In this document: positions 32,893 through 45,172 of the stretch, piece by piece
Numbering within the stretch: position 1 is the stretch's first letter
How the letters are laid out: each line of letters starts with the position of its first letter
Notes under the pieces: model-generated
The model's database searches: none
What the model was told of the DNA's origin: nothing
What the model saw: only the letters and a program-made list of their open reading frames with translations
Assembly: GCA_022835595.1 (NCBI GenBank)
Contig: BQUP01000010.1
Location: 202,236-266,235, forward strand
Origin: Cystobasidium ongulense
Lineage: Eukaryota > Basidiomycota > Cystobasidiomycetes > Cystobasidiales > Cystobasidiaceae
DNA length: 64,000 bases
Reading direction: 5' to 3'
Position numbers and translations under genes: made by a program

Positions 32893-35800
32893 TTACCATG
32901 GCGACCAGGGCTGCCATTTAGGCGTCCTGTCGACTGGAGAAGGGAAAGGAAGTTGTCGTCTATCGCTGCGACCGCCATCTTCTGAATTTGTAGCCATCAT
33001 CCGATCAAGCTCTTCGTCGAGGACAGCTCCATACTCGTATGGATCATAGTAGCCGCCAGGAGTAACCAGACCATGTCCAGCACGAGAGCTTCCAATTTTA
33101 GGAGTTTGAAGAGCTTGAAGGGCCTTTGAAGCGTTGTTGTTTGCGAGATGCGCGAGCTTGTTCGGGCTCGAGATGGATCGTGATGAGGGTGCTGCAAAGC
33201 GGTCAGGAGTCTTGAAGACTTCGGTAGAATGCAAGTGCCTTGACTTGTTGAGCGTAGGCGACCTTGTGATGCTATGCGCTGAAGACGAAGTTTGAGACGA
33301 AGACTTTGGTGATGGCGAGCTTGAACGATGTTGTGTAGCGGATCCTCGAATCGATGAGACTGGGGACTGGGTGTTCAAAGCCAGGGCGGAAGCAGGTGAC
33401 ATCATATGGATCGGTGGTAGAGTAGGCTTATCCTCGTCACCATTGCCTGTCTTTTTGCCGAAGCTTGCTTTGCCAGGTTTGATGTTCGGAGCAGGCAAGA
33501 ATATATGGCTTCCGGGATGCTCTTCCCCGTCTGCAGACGATCTCCGAGGTGTAGGAGGCGGAAGGCGTCTCATACGTACATCAGAAGGCATGATGCCAGA
33601 AGAAGGGGGAGGAGAGCTCATGAGCGCTTCGGCATGCATGTTCGACGAAGGGAGATTGAAGGATGTTCGCAGTGGCTGATATGGTTGTGACATGCGAGCA
33701 AAGACATTTGTAGGAGGTGAAGACATGATAGGCGGTGAGGTAAGTAAAGCTCGCTGCCTATCGTGCGGATGCGGTACACCTCGTCTGATTGGGCTAGTCT
33801 GCGAAACAGGCTGCTGTCGTTTGACAGGTTCCAAAGAGCCTGATCGATCCGAGTTGGAGATACTATGCTCAGCTTCGGGGGGAGCATCAAAGACGTCATG
33901 TTGGTCATAGTCTGATGGCGCTCTTGTGAGATCTTCCGCTTCGCCTTCGGGACTTGACTCCCGCTTAGTGGTACGACCTGGTTCGTCCTCATCGGCCTGA
34001 TTGAGCATAGGCGATCAGTATATGTAGGCAAGCGCATCAAAAATGTGAGACTACTCACTGCCTTGGGCTGTTTAACCACCAGCTTAGGCCGGTGTTGCTG
34101 GATCTGCTCTTGCTGATGGCGTTGAGCAGAAGAAGGCGGTTGCGGCTGTTCCGGTCTTGCATAGCGAGCAGGTGGATCATCCATATCAAAAGAATCGTCA
34201 TCCTCCTCATAGACATCCTCGTGCTCTACATCGTCACTGTATTGCAGCTGTTGCTTCTGTCTGAGGGAAGAAGGACCATGGGGCTGCGCAGCAGGATGGT
34301 GGTGTGAGGTGGGATAGCCCTGATGAGCATAGGCAGGATGATGGGCGTAGTGCTGTACTGGTCTTTGACTGTCCGAATATCCATGAGATTGCATCATGCT
34401 TGAGTTGTTCGACGCGAACGAGTATGAGTTTGCGCTCTGAGTATCGAAAGAATCGTCGGCGCTCATGACGGACATAGTCTCTGTTCCACTAGCGACGCTA
34501 TTGGCCTTTTTCCGCTTTGCACCATCATCATTGCTTGAAGGTGCAACTGAAGAACCTCCCTCGTCGCCACCTCCACCCTTCAAAGCAGATTTTGGAATCT
34601 TGCCCTTCTTGTAGAAGTTCCCTCCAGTGAATTGCTCCTCTGTACCTGGGAGGATACTCCACAAGCATCCTTTACCAGGCTCATCAGGTCCACGCTGAGT
34701 CTTTACAAAGCATTCGTTCAGAGATAGATTGTGCCGAATAGAATTCTGCCATCCTGCATCTTGTTTCCTATAGAATGGATATAGCGTCATAATATACGTA
34801 TAAATATCCGCAAGAGACATTCTTCGATTTGGGGTTGAAAAGATAGCTTGTCCAATAAGAGCAGCATACGAAAAAGGAGGCTTTGTCTTTTCATCATATT
34901 GTCCGACCTGAACATTGGCGGGGACAAAGTTCTCAAGCGTAGACACGCTGGCCGCACCCGAGGCAGAAGAAGGTCCTGCAACAGGTCCAGATGCAGTAGA
35001 CGAGGGAACTGAATCGTTGCGTTCCCTACGAAGGGGTCCCTGTGCTTTTTTCATTGCCTTTTCTTTCTTCTTCAGTTCCCGCTGATTAGGGATATAATCC
35101 GAAGATACGCTGTCCGGCCTGCTCATGTGAGAGCTGTGCAAGGCATGCGCTGAATGTCCGTGCGATGGAGGTCGAGGAGGTGCAAGAGCGTAGTGCGATA
35201 GCTCATCAGCCCCGTTGGCATGACGAGGGTACGATTGATAGTGCGCAGGAGGGTGACGTTCTCCAGAACTAGGAGGCTGTTGATGACTAGGAATACCAAA
35301 GTGAGGCGGAGGAATCTGATGTTCTTGCACATAATGTCGAGAATGTTGATGTTGAGTATGTGGATGCGCCTGGTGTGATTGAGGATATGGCTGACGATGG
35401 TGTGCAGATTGAGGCTGGGATTGAGAGAGACGATAGCTGGCAGCTGAGGATTGAGACGATTTTTGCGAGTGAGAGGGAGTCGGTCCATCGAATAAGCCTA
35501 CTGAGCCGGGATGTCCAGCTGATACTCTCTCGTAGAATTTGGGATTGGATTGTTCAAAATTAGGGAACGGTGGTGGAGAAGCAACAGCACGTGGACCACG
35601 TTCAACTTCCTCATCCTCGTCCTCTTCTTCGGGCGTTGGTGACGTATGCATATTTCGCACAAGATGTCGAGGCGATTGCAAATCATACGACGCTTTACGC
35701 TTTCGAGCACTTCCAAATTCAGATGAAGAACCATGCCCGCTTGTTAGACCTAATTCTTGATGTGCACTATACCCAGTAGCTCCACGAGCGTAACGAGGTG

Positions 35801-38800
35801 TTTCTCGTTCACGATGCGGCCGTTCTGCACTGGAGTGTGGAGAGTGGTCTGCATCGCTCAGCATGCGGATTTGCTGCAACAATGGACTAGGTAGATCGTT
35901 ACCGGCGGACTTGAAATAGAAGGAAGGAATGCCAATATCAGTTCTGCACCACTATTTGTCAAACGTCTCTATGTACAAATCACTCACCCTCAAGAGCCGA
36001 GTCTTATCCATGTGAGTACGCGGTGTGGAATGCACAGTCAGATCCTCTTCATCTCTCGCATCTTCATCATCGACCTCTTCATAGTAAACATCATGCTCAT
36101 CATCTTCTTCATCTTGGTAGTGTCCCTGAGATTGATCCTGACGTTGGCCATGATGCATTAAAGTCCTATCCGTATCATAGGAATTCCCCGAAGAAGAAGG
36201 AATAGGTAAATTTGTAATAGAAGAGGAAGAATTAGAACGTTCAGGGCTAGCTCTTCTGACCGCTTCTTCAAATTTAGCAATTTGAGAAGCTTTAGGTGAA
36301 TAATTAGATTCCATGAATCTATCCATCATACCAGACATGCCATATGAAGACATTCTTTTATGATGATGATGTCCTGCTCTTCTTCTTGATGTTGACGCTG
36401 TCGCTGTCGAAGATGAAGCTAGTTGTAATTGTGATGAGGAGGGGAGTTGCGGGGATCCTAATCTTGCGGGACTATATTGCAGTGTCCCTCTAGACGCAGT
36501 CCGTGAATGCTGTTGTGCAGTCGTTGAAGACCGACCATCACCTCGAGAACCATTAGAGACAGGTCTCGAAGGTGATCTACTCGCTTTCCGGCCTGTCGAA
36601 GTAGAAGCAGAAGAAGAAGCGGTAGGGTGGGGATATGAGAAGGGAGGAGCAAGTCCACTGCCTCCGAGTAATAGACTAGTCGATTCGTCCTCATAATCGT
36701 CCTGCTTCCTACTCGCAGGAGCACGTCTTGAAGATTGTCGCCTTCGCCTGGCAGGCTGTAGCTCCTGATCACCCTCTGCGCCAATGATCTCCTCCTGTTC
36801 CTCATCCTCTCCAAATGCTCCTCTTAACAGAGCATTTTCATGCCTAGCATCAGTATCAAGGTCCATCATTTCCTCTTCACCAAGACCCAATTCCTCTCTC
36901 TGTCTCCTAATCTGCGCCGAGCTTTTAAGAGCAATATCTTCCAGTCTAGTCCTCACAGGAGTAGTAGAAGATGAAGTCTTACTGATATGTCGATCTCTTG
37001 TAGCAGCTGAACTTTCACCAAGAGCAACGGCAGCAACAAGTCCTTCTGCTGATAATTCGCCACTGCTATCATTCTTCAAATTAGAAGGAGATCTAGAGGA
37101 AGAACCAGGAGAAGAGTAGAAATGATGACCACCGCCGCTGCTCGATGAGGGTACTAACCCCTGGCCTAAACTACCCGTGTTTCCCCTATGTAACAAAGGG
37201 GGTGAAGAGGAGGAGACTAGTCCGCCACGATGTTGTGAGAAGATCCCACTAACGCCATTCATGAATGGCATTTGCGTATTGTTATTATTATTATGATGTG
37301 TAGGAGATGAAGTCTTTCGTTCTACCACTTTCATAGGCGAAGAAGCTAGCATTCCCAATGCAGCTGCGGCAGCGGTAGCAGCATTGAATGAACTATCCTC
37401 TTCTTCATCGTCTAGACCAGTCATACTCTTCGACCTCTCGACTGATAAAGCAGATAGCATATTCTCATCTTCCTGCTGTGATGGTGGCATATTCAGGGTC
37501 CTGATCGGAGTCTGCGGTCTACCCCTTGATTTTCCCGCGACAATTTCTTTGTTTTTCTCCAAATCAACAGCCATACCTCCGGCATGATTATCATCACCAT
37601 CCTCGGAAGTAGCAGGCGATTCACGAGCGTTGACATCGTCTGTATTAGATGACGATACTGATGTTCGTAATGTAGAAGCAGCAGTAGAGGGAGCAGTAGA
37701 GTTGATATCCGAAATAGCAGTAAGAGACGAGTTGGAATTCGATAATCCACTCGCAGAATGTCTAGTACTATTTCTTCCCGAATTTAATTCTCTTTTACTC
37801 GATGATGTCGAAATAGCAAGTCTAGGTAATGCGCTAGTCTTCGTGTTTGAATCTCCTTCATGCGCCTGAGCCATTTCCGAGTTATTAACGAATAATGAAG
37901 TATCTGCACTAGAGCTGGTAGATGTAGGAAATTGTAAAGGTTGGGGAGTGACACTTCTTTCCTTTCCACCATTCGCAGTAGAAGAGGAAGAAGCAGAAGA
38001 AGAGACAGCCGAAGAGGCGGAAGCAGCGGCTTGTCCTCTAAGCATAGAAACTACACTAGCTCGTGTCTTTTCAAATTCGTCCCTTGAGATACCAGCTGCT
38101 AGAGCCCTTTCTAGTGAAGTTTGTTGAGCTGATGTAAGTTTCTCGGCCGAAGTAGGACTAATCAACCCTGATAGTGCTGATGAAATTCTTTCTTTCGCTG
38201 CTGTTGCTGTTGCTGTTGAAGATGATAGAGGTGCGGAAGAGGAAGAAGCAGCATTCGCAGCATGTACGTTGATAGCAGAAGGAGTTGCGCTTTTCCTTCC
38301 GCTCCTTCTAGAAGTCGAAGCATTGGAGCCAGTTGAAGAGGCTAACAATAGTGTATTGTCACCACCGGTGGAAGCACCGCTTCCATTGCTTAGATTACGC
38401 ATATGGGAAGAAGAAGAAGAGGAAGATCGTTTCGTAATTTCCGTTCCAGTCGTAGTTGAAGAAGACATTCTCTTGCCTTTGATCTCGAAGTGATAGAGTT
38501 GAGCAGGTGAAGAAAGAGTCGAATTGGAGAGTAAAGAATGGGTCGATTCAGAAGGACAAGGTGAAGTTGGTGAATCAAGGAGTGCTGATGATAGAGCAGA
38601 TGAAACAGCTGAAGAAGGAGTCGAAGCGCTCAAGGAAGGCGGCGACGATGGTGTATTTGAGAGTATCGAACTAGTCGATATCGAACGCACGAGTTCTCTC
38701 CTTCTTTCGCTATCGCTATTCTTCAGGCGCGTATTTGTATCACGTTGCCGTCGGCCGGCGACCTTGTCACTATTGCTGTTGCTTCTGCTTTTGGTTTCGA

Positions 38801-39071
38801 GGTTATTTGGCAAAGCACCGTCCGCGTGTAAAGGTGTTTTATCTTTTACTTTATGATATTCTCCAATGTTGCTATTGTTTATAAGATTCTCCTGCTCGAA
38901 TAATGTGATGTCCCGCTTTGATTGATGTTTAAAGCTTGAATGACGTTTGGGCGGAGAGGGAGACCGAGTGATGGCTTCCTCTTGTATTGCACGGGGAGTC
39001 AAAGTCGCTGATACAGGTAGAGTGTGTGATGATGTTGCAGATGATACAGTATCAATGCCTGTACGGCGCAT
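32893..39071 (-). CDS. Forkhead transcription factor, Hcm1/Sep1-like, with very long N-terminal region
   Basis: The forkhead DNA-binding domain lies at about 34.6-34.9 kb: KPPFSYAALIGQAIFSTPNR, RMSLADIYTYIM, AGWQNSIRHNLSLNECFVKT, KGCLWSILPG and GGNFYKKGKIPKSALK. Around it are His/Gln/Ser-rich and acidic disordered segments. An intron near 34.0-34.06 kb links to the final exon, which ends RTPKWQPWSPW. Upstream, a second long open frame (35952-39071; Ser-rich, with polyAsn and polyHis runs and a helical-looking LERALAAGISRDEFEKTRAS segment) ends at a TAG. I join the two: a GTGAGT donor at 35987, a CTGAT branch and a pyrimidine tract ending TTTCAAG at 35910 define a 78-nt intron. It removes the TAG and stays in frame, giving DKTRLLR|SAGNDLPSP and a protein of roughly 2,100 residues. 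The alternative is two genes: an uncharacterised 1,039-residue protein and a forkhead protein starting at 35864, with only 88 bp between them. Forkhead identity is certain; the join is likely. Confidence 0.75.
35910..35987 (-). other. Predicted intron joining the two halves of the forkhead gene
   Basis: 78 nt, GTGAGT...TTTCAAG, with a CTGAT branch-like site and a CCTTCCTTCTATTT tract. The frame also contains the TAG at 35952-35954, which would end the upstream frame if the intron were kept. A longer 114-nt version ending at a TTGCAG acceptor also keeps the frame. Confidence 0.65.
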
Positions 39072-39346
39072 GGAGCGCCTTTGTCTGCCTATCTATCTAG
39101 TCGAGCTTCTTCTCTTTCTGCGGGCTTTCAAGGTGAATGAAATGCGGCGCGATCTGGCAGTAATGTAAGTTACGGGAAGCGATTATCAATTGAGTTGGAG
39201 TTGAGTCGAGTTGAGCAAGGTGGTGAACGCGGCAAGAGCGCGATAGCAGAGAGGAGACAGAGGATGTCAGCATGCTTGAATGCTGTGCACGGGGTAGTCC
39301 TGTCCGACTCTCTGACTCTACTCACCTGGAGCGTGACCTGCCTTGT

Positions 39347-41082
39347 ACGCGTCCCAGCGGAGTGGATGATGGGCAGGGTATTCAATGGCAGACAAGGGCT
39401 AGAGAGCAAGCAGGGATTGTCAGCACCAGTGTATGATATCGGATGCTCTGACCACTCACGCGCTTGCCCTGCTTGATGTGTCCTCTGGATTGACGATCTC
39501 TGGAGTGCGGTGAGCTGGCTGCCTGATTGAGCCAGCAGCAGCAATTGATGATGGATTTGCAAAGCTAGCTAGTCGACGGGGACGGGTGGAAGGACGCGTC
39601 CGATGGAGGCTGCACCACGTCTGGACGGTCAAGGGGGAGATGCACCTCCCTAGGCCTTGTGTGCGTTGGCCTTCTCTTGCTGGCGTGATGGAGGCAAGTC
39701 AAAGGGCGAGAGCAAGAAGAACAAGCTGATGAGCCAGCGTGATGGTGGATGATGGCGGACCGAGGCGAGTTCCCGTGCAGAAGCAAGAGCAGCCGTGAGC
39801 AGCGCCAGAGTACGCACAGCTGTGTCATTGCATTATTCGCACACCCTGCCTGTGCCCAAGCTCCCACACCCTCGTCGCATCTGAAATGGAAATCCGCGCT
39901 GCCCAATAATGCGAGGAACGCAGTGCATGCATGCCAGCAGTCTATCATATCATATCATATGCATCCCACTCTATCATACATGCATGGCTGACTGGCATGC
40001 ATCAGTCACTATGATATCGCAGCACTGTCTCTCGCCCACTCCCAGCAGCCACCCACTCTGCCTGCACCATCTCACCTCGCCTTGCTTATTGACAAACAAG
40101 CACAGGCTCTATTTTGATGGGCGGATGAGATGCGACAAACAATTGAGAAGACGCTCGGCTGCGGTGCCATGATGCGGGCAAACAGGTACTACTGCCCACT
40201 GCACCTGCTACGGAAGTTACAGCGATGGCACCCTTGCATGGACTCGCACTTCTGAAAGAATATATAGTCAAGGCTTGACTGCACTTCTTCCCAACTCAAC
40301 CTCATCCGACATCCGAAATCGAGGCGGAAAAAAACGTGAGTTTGGAAAGAAGACGCGTTCAGAAGTGGCAAGGGAGCGCGTCAATCAAGCCAGCTGGTTT
40401 GCAGAAAGTGCCGTATATGCAGTGTCTTGCGTCTACATTCTATGAACGTACGTCTCTCTGTCCACCCCATCGTATGCATTCGAAAACTTGTTTCAGTGTT
40501 GCTGAGATAAATGGACTCGTGCAGTAACTTACCGGTAGTTGCCTTTCCTGGCGTTTTTATAATAAAAAACAACGAAAATAATAATAATAAATATACCTTT
40601 CCGATCAACAAAGACTTCCCACGTTACGTTTGAAAATTAGACTTTTTTTCCTATCATAACTCCCTTGTTGATTTGTTATTGAAAGCGGAGTTCTCCAGCT
40701 TATTGACTGGAGGGTGGGCTGTAGGAAAACTGGGGATCACATACGCCAAGTTCACTGCTCCTTGTAATCCTCTTCATTGTAAACGCATAAGCTTTAGTAG
40801 ACCACTTTCACCAAACCAAACCAGACCCGCAGATTTGCACACAGTCCTACCTGTATAGAGGGCAAGCAGTAAACTACCCTCTTCCCGAGTTGTTTTGCCT
40901 CTGATTGTCCTATGATCTTCGAGGTAACGAAGAGCCATAAATTACACCTCCAATTTAAGAGTGTTTTAAGGCAAGACGCGTCTTATATGGTGGGTGGTTA
41001 GACGGGAAGGTCGTCTCATTCGGAATTAATGAAAACTTCGGGAACAAGCAGAGAAGCCATCCAAGGAGGAGACGAAACGCGT
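39347..41082. promoter_or_regulatory. Cluster of five ACGCGT (MCB) boxes
   Basis: ACGCGT at 39347-39352, 39594-39599, 40353-40358, 40976-40981 (within the palindrome GACGCGTC) and 41077-41082. ACGCGT is the MluI cell-cycle box bound by MBF (Mbp1/Res-Swi6) in fungi to drive G1/S transcription. In the rest of the window I noticed only a handful, nearly all inside coding exons. Confidence 0.6.
39943..39961. repeat. (ATATC)n microsatellite
   Basis: Short tandem run TATCATATCATATCATAT in the long forkhead upstream region. Confidence 0.8.
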
Positions 41083-41916
41083 CTTTCTGTAATTGTCAGG
41101 TAATTCGACATGACGAGGTGTAACAAAAAATGTGGGTCGCTACTGAACGGATTGATTTTGGTTAGAGGCCGAGTAGAGATTGCGGGAAAGGCCTTGCTTG
41201 CTTTACGGTACTTGCAGAGAAATGTCAGGTTGCGAAGGCTCAGTGAGAGTTAGACAACCTGCTTCTGCAGATTGCCCTGAGTTGTCAAGAATCACGAGAG
41301 AGGCGTATCACTGTACCTCTTGGAAGGCATCCAACAGAAACTGGCTCATTGAACAATGCTTGGAAAGGGACGATTCTATCATGCAGACTATTGAAAGGCA
41401 GCCTATATTTTCGGTTTGTTTGTGCAACTTACAAATATGGCGTGATGAGAGGGTGTCAGAAGGAATTGTTTCTGCTCCATCCTAAGTATCAGACATGGTA
41501 GAGACCTGAATCCAAAGCTTTTGGTCAAGAGACGAGAAGTTTGATTGTATACGAGTCCAGAGACGCTGCGTATCACAGAGCGTTCAAAGGAGTGATGGAG
41601 TGATGATCATCTCAGCGGGAGCATCTTTGAGTAATCCGCTGCTACCGGTACCGGAAATTTGGGAATGTTAGACATGTGAAAGGGTTTTCACACGAACAAG
41701 GCATTTGTTCAACAGAGTTTGCATTTCACACTGTGATATAACAGTCTAATAAGAATGCGATGCATACTCTTTTGAAGATGCGCCTTGTTAGAATGCTCTT
41801 CATGGTCTAAAGGATTCGAGCCATCTATGAGAAAAAGTGCACCAACAGAACATCAGCAGATATCTCAACAGCGGTGAAATAACATCACTGGGTAGAAAAT
41901 CGAAAACAGTAGGAGC

Positions 41917-44561
41917 TTACCTATTCGCACTTTCGAATTGTTGGAATAGATCTTCGTGCAGACTTCCTTCTTGATGCAGTGTTCTAGTAGCTACCATGAC
42001 CACATCCCAGAATCTAACACCTCTAGCCAATTCATGTCTCACATCTCTGACATTCCCAAATGCTCCATCTAGCATTCCACTAACGGCAGCTTTGACTTCT
42101 TCAAGTGACTGTCTTTTCTCTTCACTCATAGGAGCAGGTGCTTGTCCTTCAACGGCGTGAGAAGCGAAACCACCTAAATCCTCTCTGGTACCTAGGCCCA
42201 TTTGTGAACCAATATGAGAACAAGCATCACACCATCCTTTCCATAAAATACCCATTCCAGTATTAGTATCACATTTAAAAGGTAAGCTAAGTGAAATCTC
42301 CAAATAATCTTCCCTAGATCTTCTAGCATCTCCTTTTAGTAGCATATTAACCGTAGTAGCTTCTAATAATGATCTTAATGATCTTGATAATGTTTTCAAG
42401 AATGAATTGAATACTAATAATGATCTTGATACTGGTCCGGTCCATGATTCTGATTTGAAATTCAATGGTACTATAGATAAAACTCTCATTACTAACATTG
42501 CATTGGTTTTATCGCTATCGTCGCCTAGATTAGGTCCTCCGCTCCATGTCCGATTACCGAACTTTCCAGAGTGGAGAACGCCTGCTCGAATAAGTTCAAT
42601 CGCAAGATATAGCGGTTCTTGGAATCTATCGTTGATTCCTGAGGCGGTCAATGCTGTGTATAGAGCTTTTCCATTGGGCGTGGCAGTATGGGAGGATGAT
42701 ATGAAGCTGGATGGGAAAAGCGTCGTTAGCTCTCTACTAAAGTATGCGAGGAGAGTACTACAGCCGGACTCACCCTCTTAGTTCCAAAAAGCGCCATAGC
42801 GTATTTGCAACGACCTCATCCTTCTTGTCTAGCAATCGCTCTGGGTTCTTGAGCACTTTCGTTCTGGCAGCGTAATTAGCACCGTCCGAGACAGCACCGA
42901 GACAGAGCCTGATATCGATAGTAGAAGACTAGACAGACAGAAGCAACGTTCACTTGTTAGCACTATAGCGGAAGAGGTCACCTCGACAGAATTAGTATTC
43001 GGTCCTCACCTTTTGCCTCCGCAACTCTTCCTCTATGACAGGCGCGGGAACATTCCACCACATCATTCTCTCCAGCGATTTAACGGCACCCTGCCCATTA
43101 TGAGGTATAGGATGAGCATTATTAGGATCGAAATAGTAGCTAGCATATACCTGTCTAGTCCTCCAGAATGCATTAAGTGGAGAGGCTAATAAAGCAAGTG
43201 CAGTACATCTAGGAGAAGCGGGATGTTCAGTTATGATATCCTTCAAGAATCTCCTGTATTCGTCTGATTCTCCTCCGCATAATGGTGGATGTTCAATCCA
43301 ATACCCAGATGTAAGTGCTCCCAATAATCTAGGTGAGATTAATCCTCTGAATAGTTGGAAGTAGACTTCATCTGGTAATCGGTATGAGAAGACTTCTTGG
43401 ATATCATTGGGCACGTCTGCGCCTGTTATGGTAGGTAGATTCGCAGGAGGTGGAAGTGCCAAAGGAAGGGGCATGACTCTGCCGTCGTCCGCGTGAAGTA
43501 TAAGCGAGAATTTGATCATTGTCTTGGACCTTGCGAAGGTATCTGTATATCCCGATTGTTGAATATGCGGAAATTCTGTATACGCCGCTGAGATAGCAGC
43601 TGGCCCATTACGGTATCGTTGGATCAGATCCAGGACTGCTTTGAATGTCCATTCAGGTATGGGAATAGAAGGTGAATCTTGGAATCCAGCTAGGATACCC
43701 AGATCTTGGAATTGTTCGTACGTCAGACCGAGTTCCTGCATTATCTCACGCTTTGAAATGAATTGAAAGGTGCCTGCTTTCAGGTCTATGTTTGTGATAA
43801 GACGGTCAACGCCGTCAAATAAGAGGAACTCGGTCGATGACCAGGTCGAATGGGTATATGCTTTCGGTGATCGCTCAAGGCAGGCCAGCTGCAGAGTCAG
43901 AGACAAAGAGTCAGCATGATGAACACCTACAGAGTAATGAAACGAGCTGTGATTCACCTGCGCCCAAGCTAGATAAGGCGCCACTACGAACTCGGTCTTT
44001 CTCTGCAAGAAAGCCCGGTGCACGACTCTAAGGACGTCTTCGACGTTGAGCTGTACCTGACCAAAAGCCTGCATAGCCGCTTCATTCCTCGACTTTTCGT
44101 AGTGCTCCCAGCCAAGCTGTCGCTGTTTAGCTTTGACTTCTTCAGCGGGATTGACGAGGTTCGGACGACCATTGCTATCCTTTCGCGCTGGAGGGAGACC
44201 GCTGAACACGATAACGGGCTTGATGCCATAGTGCTCTAATATGCGCATGTCCGACTTGATGTAGTCTTCAAGTGCCAGCGGTACGCCTCCCATTGCAGCT
44301 ACGAAGGGCTCTCTCGTGTCCGGCGACGAGAGCAGGCGTCGCACATAGACGTTCGCATCGATGCCTAGGCGCGTATTGCTGAGCGCAGAGAGCGGGGCAT
44401 CGCGCACCAGCTTCTTGTCCTGGAGGACGACTGTGAAGGTGTATCAATGGCCACAGCATGGGTCGTCAGCGGCTGCGGTGGTTGTTGTCGTTGCCGTCAC
44501 GCCTGGCCTGCGCTGCACATGAATGGCCCGACTACTCACAGTCCAGCTGCCGGATTGGCAT
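41917..44561 (-). CDS. MKT1: Mkt1-like post-transcriptional regulator
   Basis: XPG/FEN1-fold protein without expected nuclease activity. In yeast, Mkt1 binds Pbp1 (ataxin-2) and controls translation and stability of selected mRNAs. A tiny first exon (MPIRQLD) joins across a 100-nt-scale intron to FVLQDKKLVRDAP, then LSNTRLGIDANVYVRRLL (XPG-N), KPVIVFSGLPPARKD and KTEFVVAPYLAWAQLACLE (XPG-I). It continues with STEFLLFDGVDRLITNID and KREIMQELGLTYEQFQDLGI. The C-terminal Mkt1 domains include RLPDEVYFQLFRGLISPRLL, YFDPNNAHPIPHNG and NDRFQEPLYLAIELIRAGVL, ending DLFQQFESANR at 41917. About five introns. The start was chosen at 44559-44561 because yeast Mkt1 opens the same way with a short lead to the LGID motif. 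Full length; no break seen. Confidence 0.92.
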
Positions 44562-45172
44562 CCTCGCTGTCAGAGCTCAGCCAGGAGCGGTCGCGATAGT
44601 CCACAGCCGAGCTGCTACTTGACCAAGTGCCGAGTGCTGCAGAGGAGTGTGGACGAGTGTTGAGAGCAGAGTGATGTCGTCCTGGAACAGGCTGAAAGCG
44701 AGCCTGGAAGGCGCGACAAGACGAGATTAGGGGCTATTGCCACCCTCAGCTCAGAAGGCTACTAACTCTGCACTCGCTTCAGGTTCAGGGCAATGCGCTC
44801 GTCGAGTAGTCTACAATATCTCCATATTACAATATAACACCTCAAAAGCGGGAGCATTGACTCTAGCTTCCACCTTCGTACAACTACTGTCACGTCGGAA
44901 AGAGGCTTCCTTTCGCGACAATCTTCCGAATCAACAACGGATAGAACGAGAAGCCAAGCCGAAGGTTCTGTCAAGTGGCGCTCTATGTATTGTCTTGTAT
45001 CGATAGGTAGTCAGGGTATCAAAGTATGCAAAGGGGAAGAAAACGACTGATAGGGCAGCGAAGGAAGCGGCAGGCATAGAATTTCTCCACTACTATTCTT
45101 GGTTCGTATAGATGTTTCGAGCTAGTACTGCTTCAATTTTGGGATTGTCATGTTACTATTGTCGACTGGCAT
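44562..45172. other. Spacer between MRS3/4 3' end and MKT1 start
   Basis: About 610 bp; MKT1 promoter plus the carrier 3' untranslated region. Short frames only; no tRNA-like B box found on reading. Confidence 0.4.

Larger units (their letters stand above)
39072..41916. promoter_or_regulatory. 2.8-kb gene-free region upstream of the forkhead gene
   Basis: This is the longest gene-free stretch in the window, between the forkhead gene start (minus) and the MKT1 3' end (minus), so it should belong mainly to the forkhead gene. No frame in it looks like protein; those in 39.17-39.56 kb are probably 5' leader. It holds five ACGCGT boxes (separate entry), a short (ATATC)n run near 39943-39961, CATG-rich sequence near 39.92 kb and an ATA-rich run near 40576-40593. 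Confidence 0.55.

Noticed and set aside
33618-34060. Forkhead frame continuing past 34.06 kb without splicing
   Set aside because: It loses composition there, while a GTGAGT donor and CAG acceptor link to the better frame (ADEDEPGRTTKRESSPEGEA).
39170-39562. 130-codon minus-strand frame upstream of the forkhead gene
   Set aside because: Non-ATG-like low-information sequence without splice support; more likely 5' leader.
39072-41916. Hidden gene, tRNA or mobile element in the 2.8-kb gap
   Set aside because: No protein-like frame, no tRNA B-box pattern, no terminal repeats or target duplications seen by eye.
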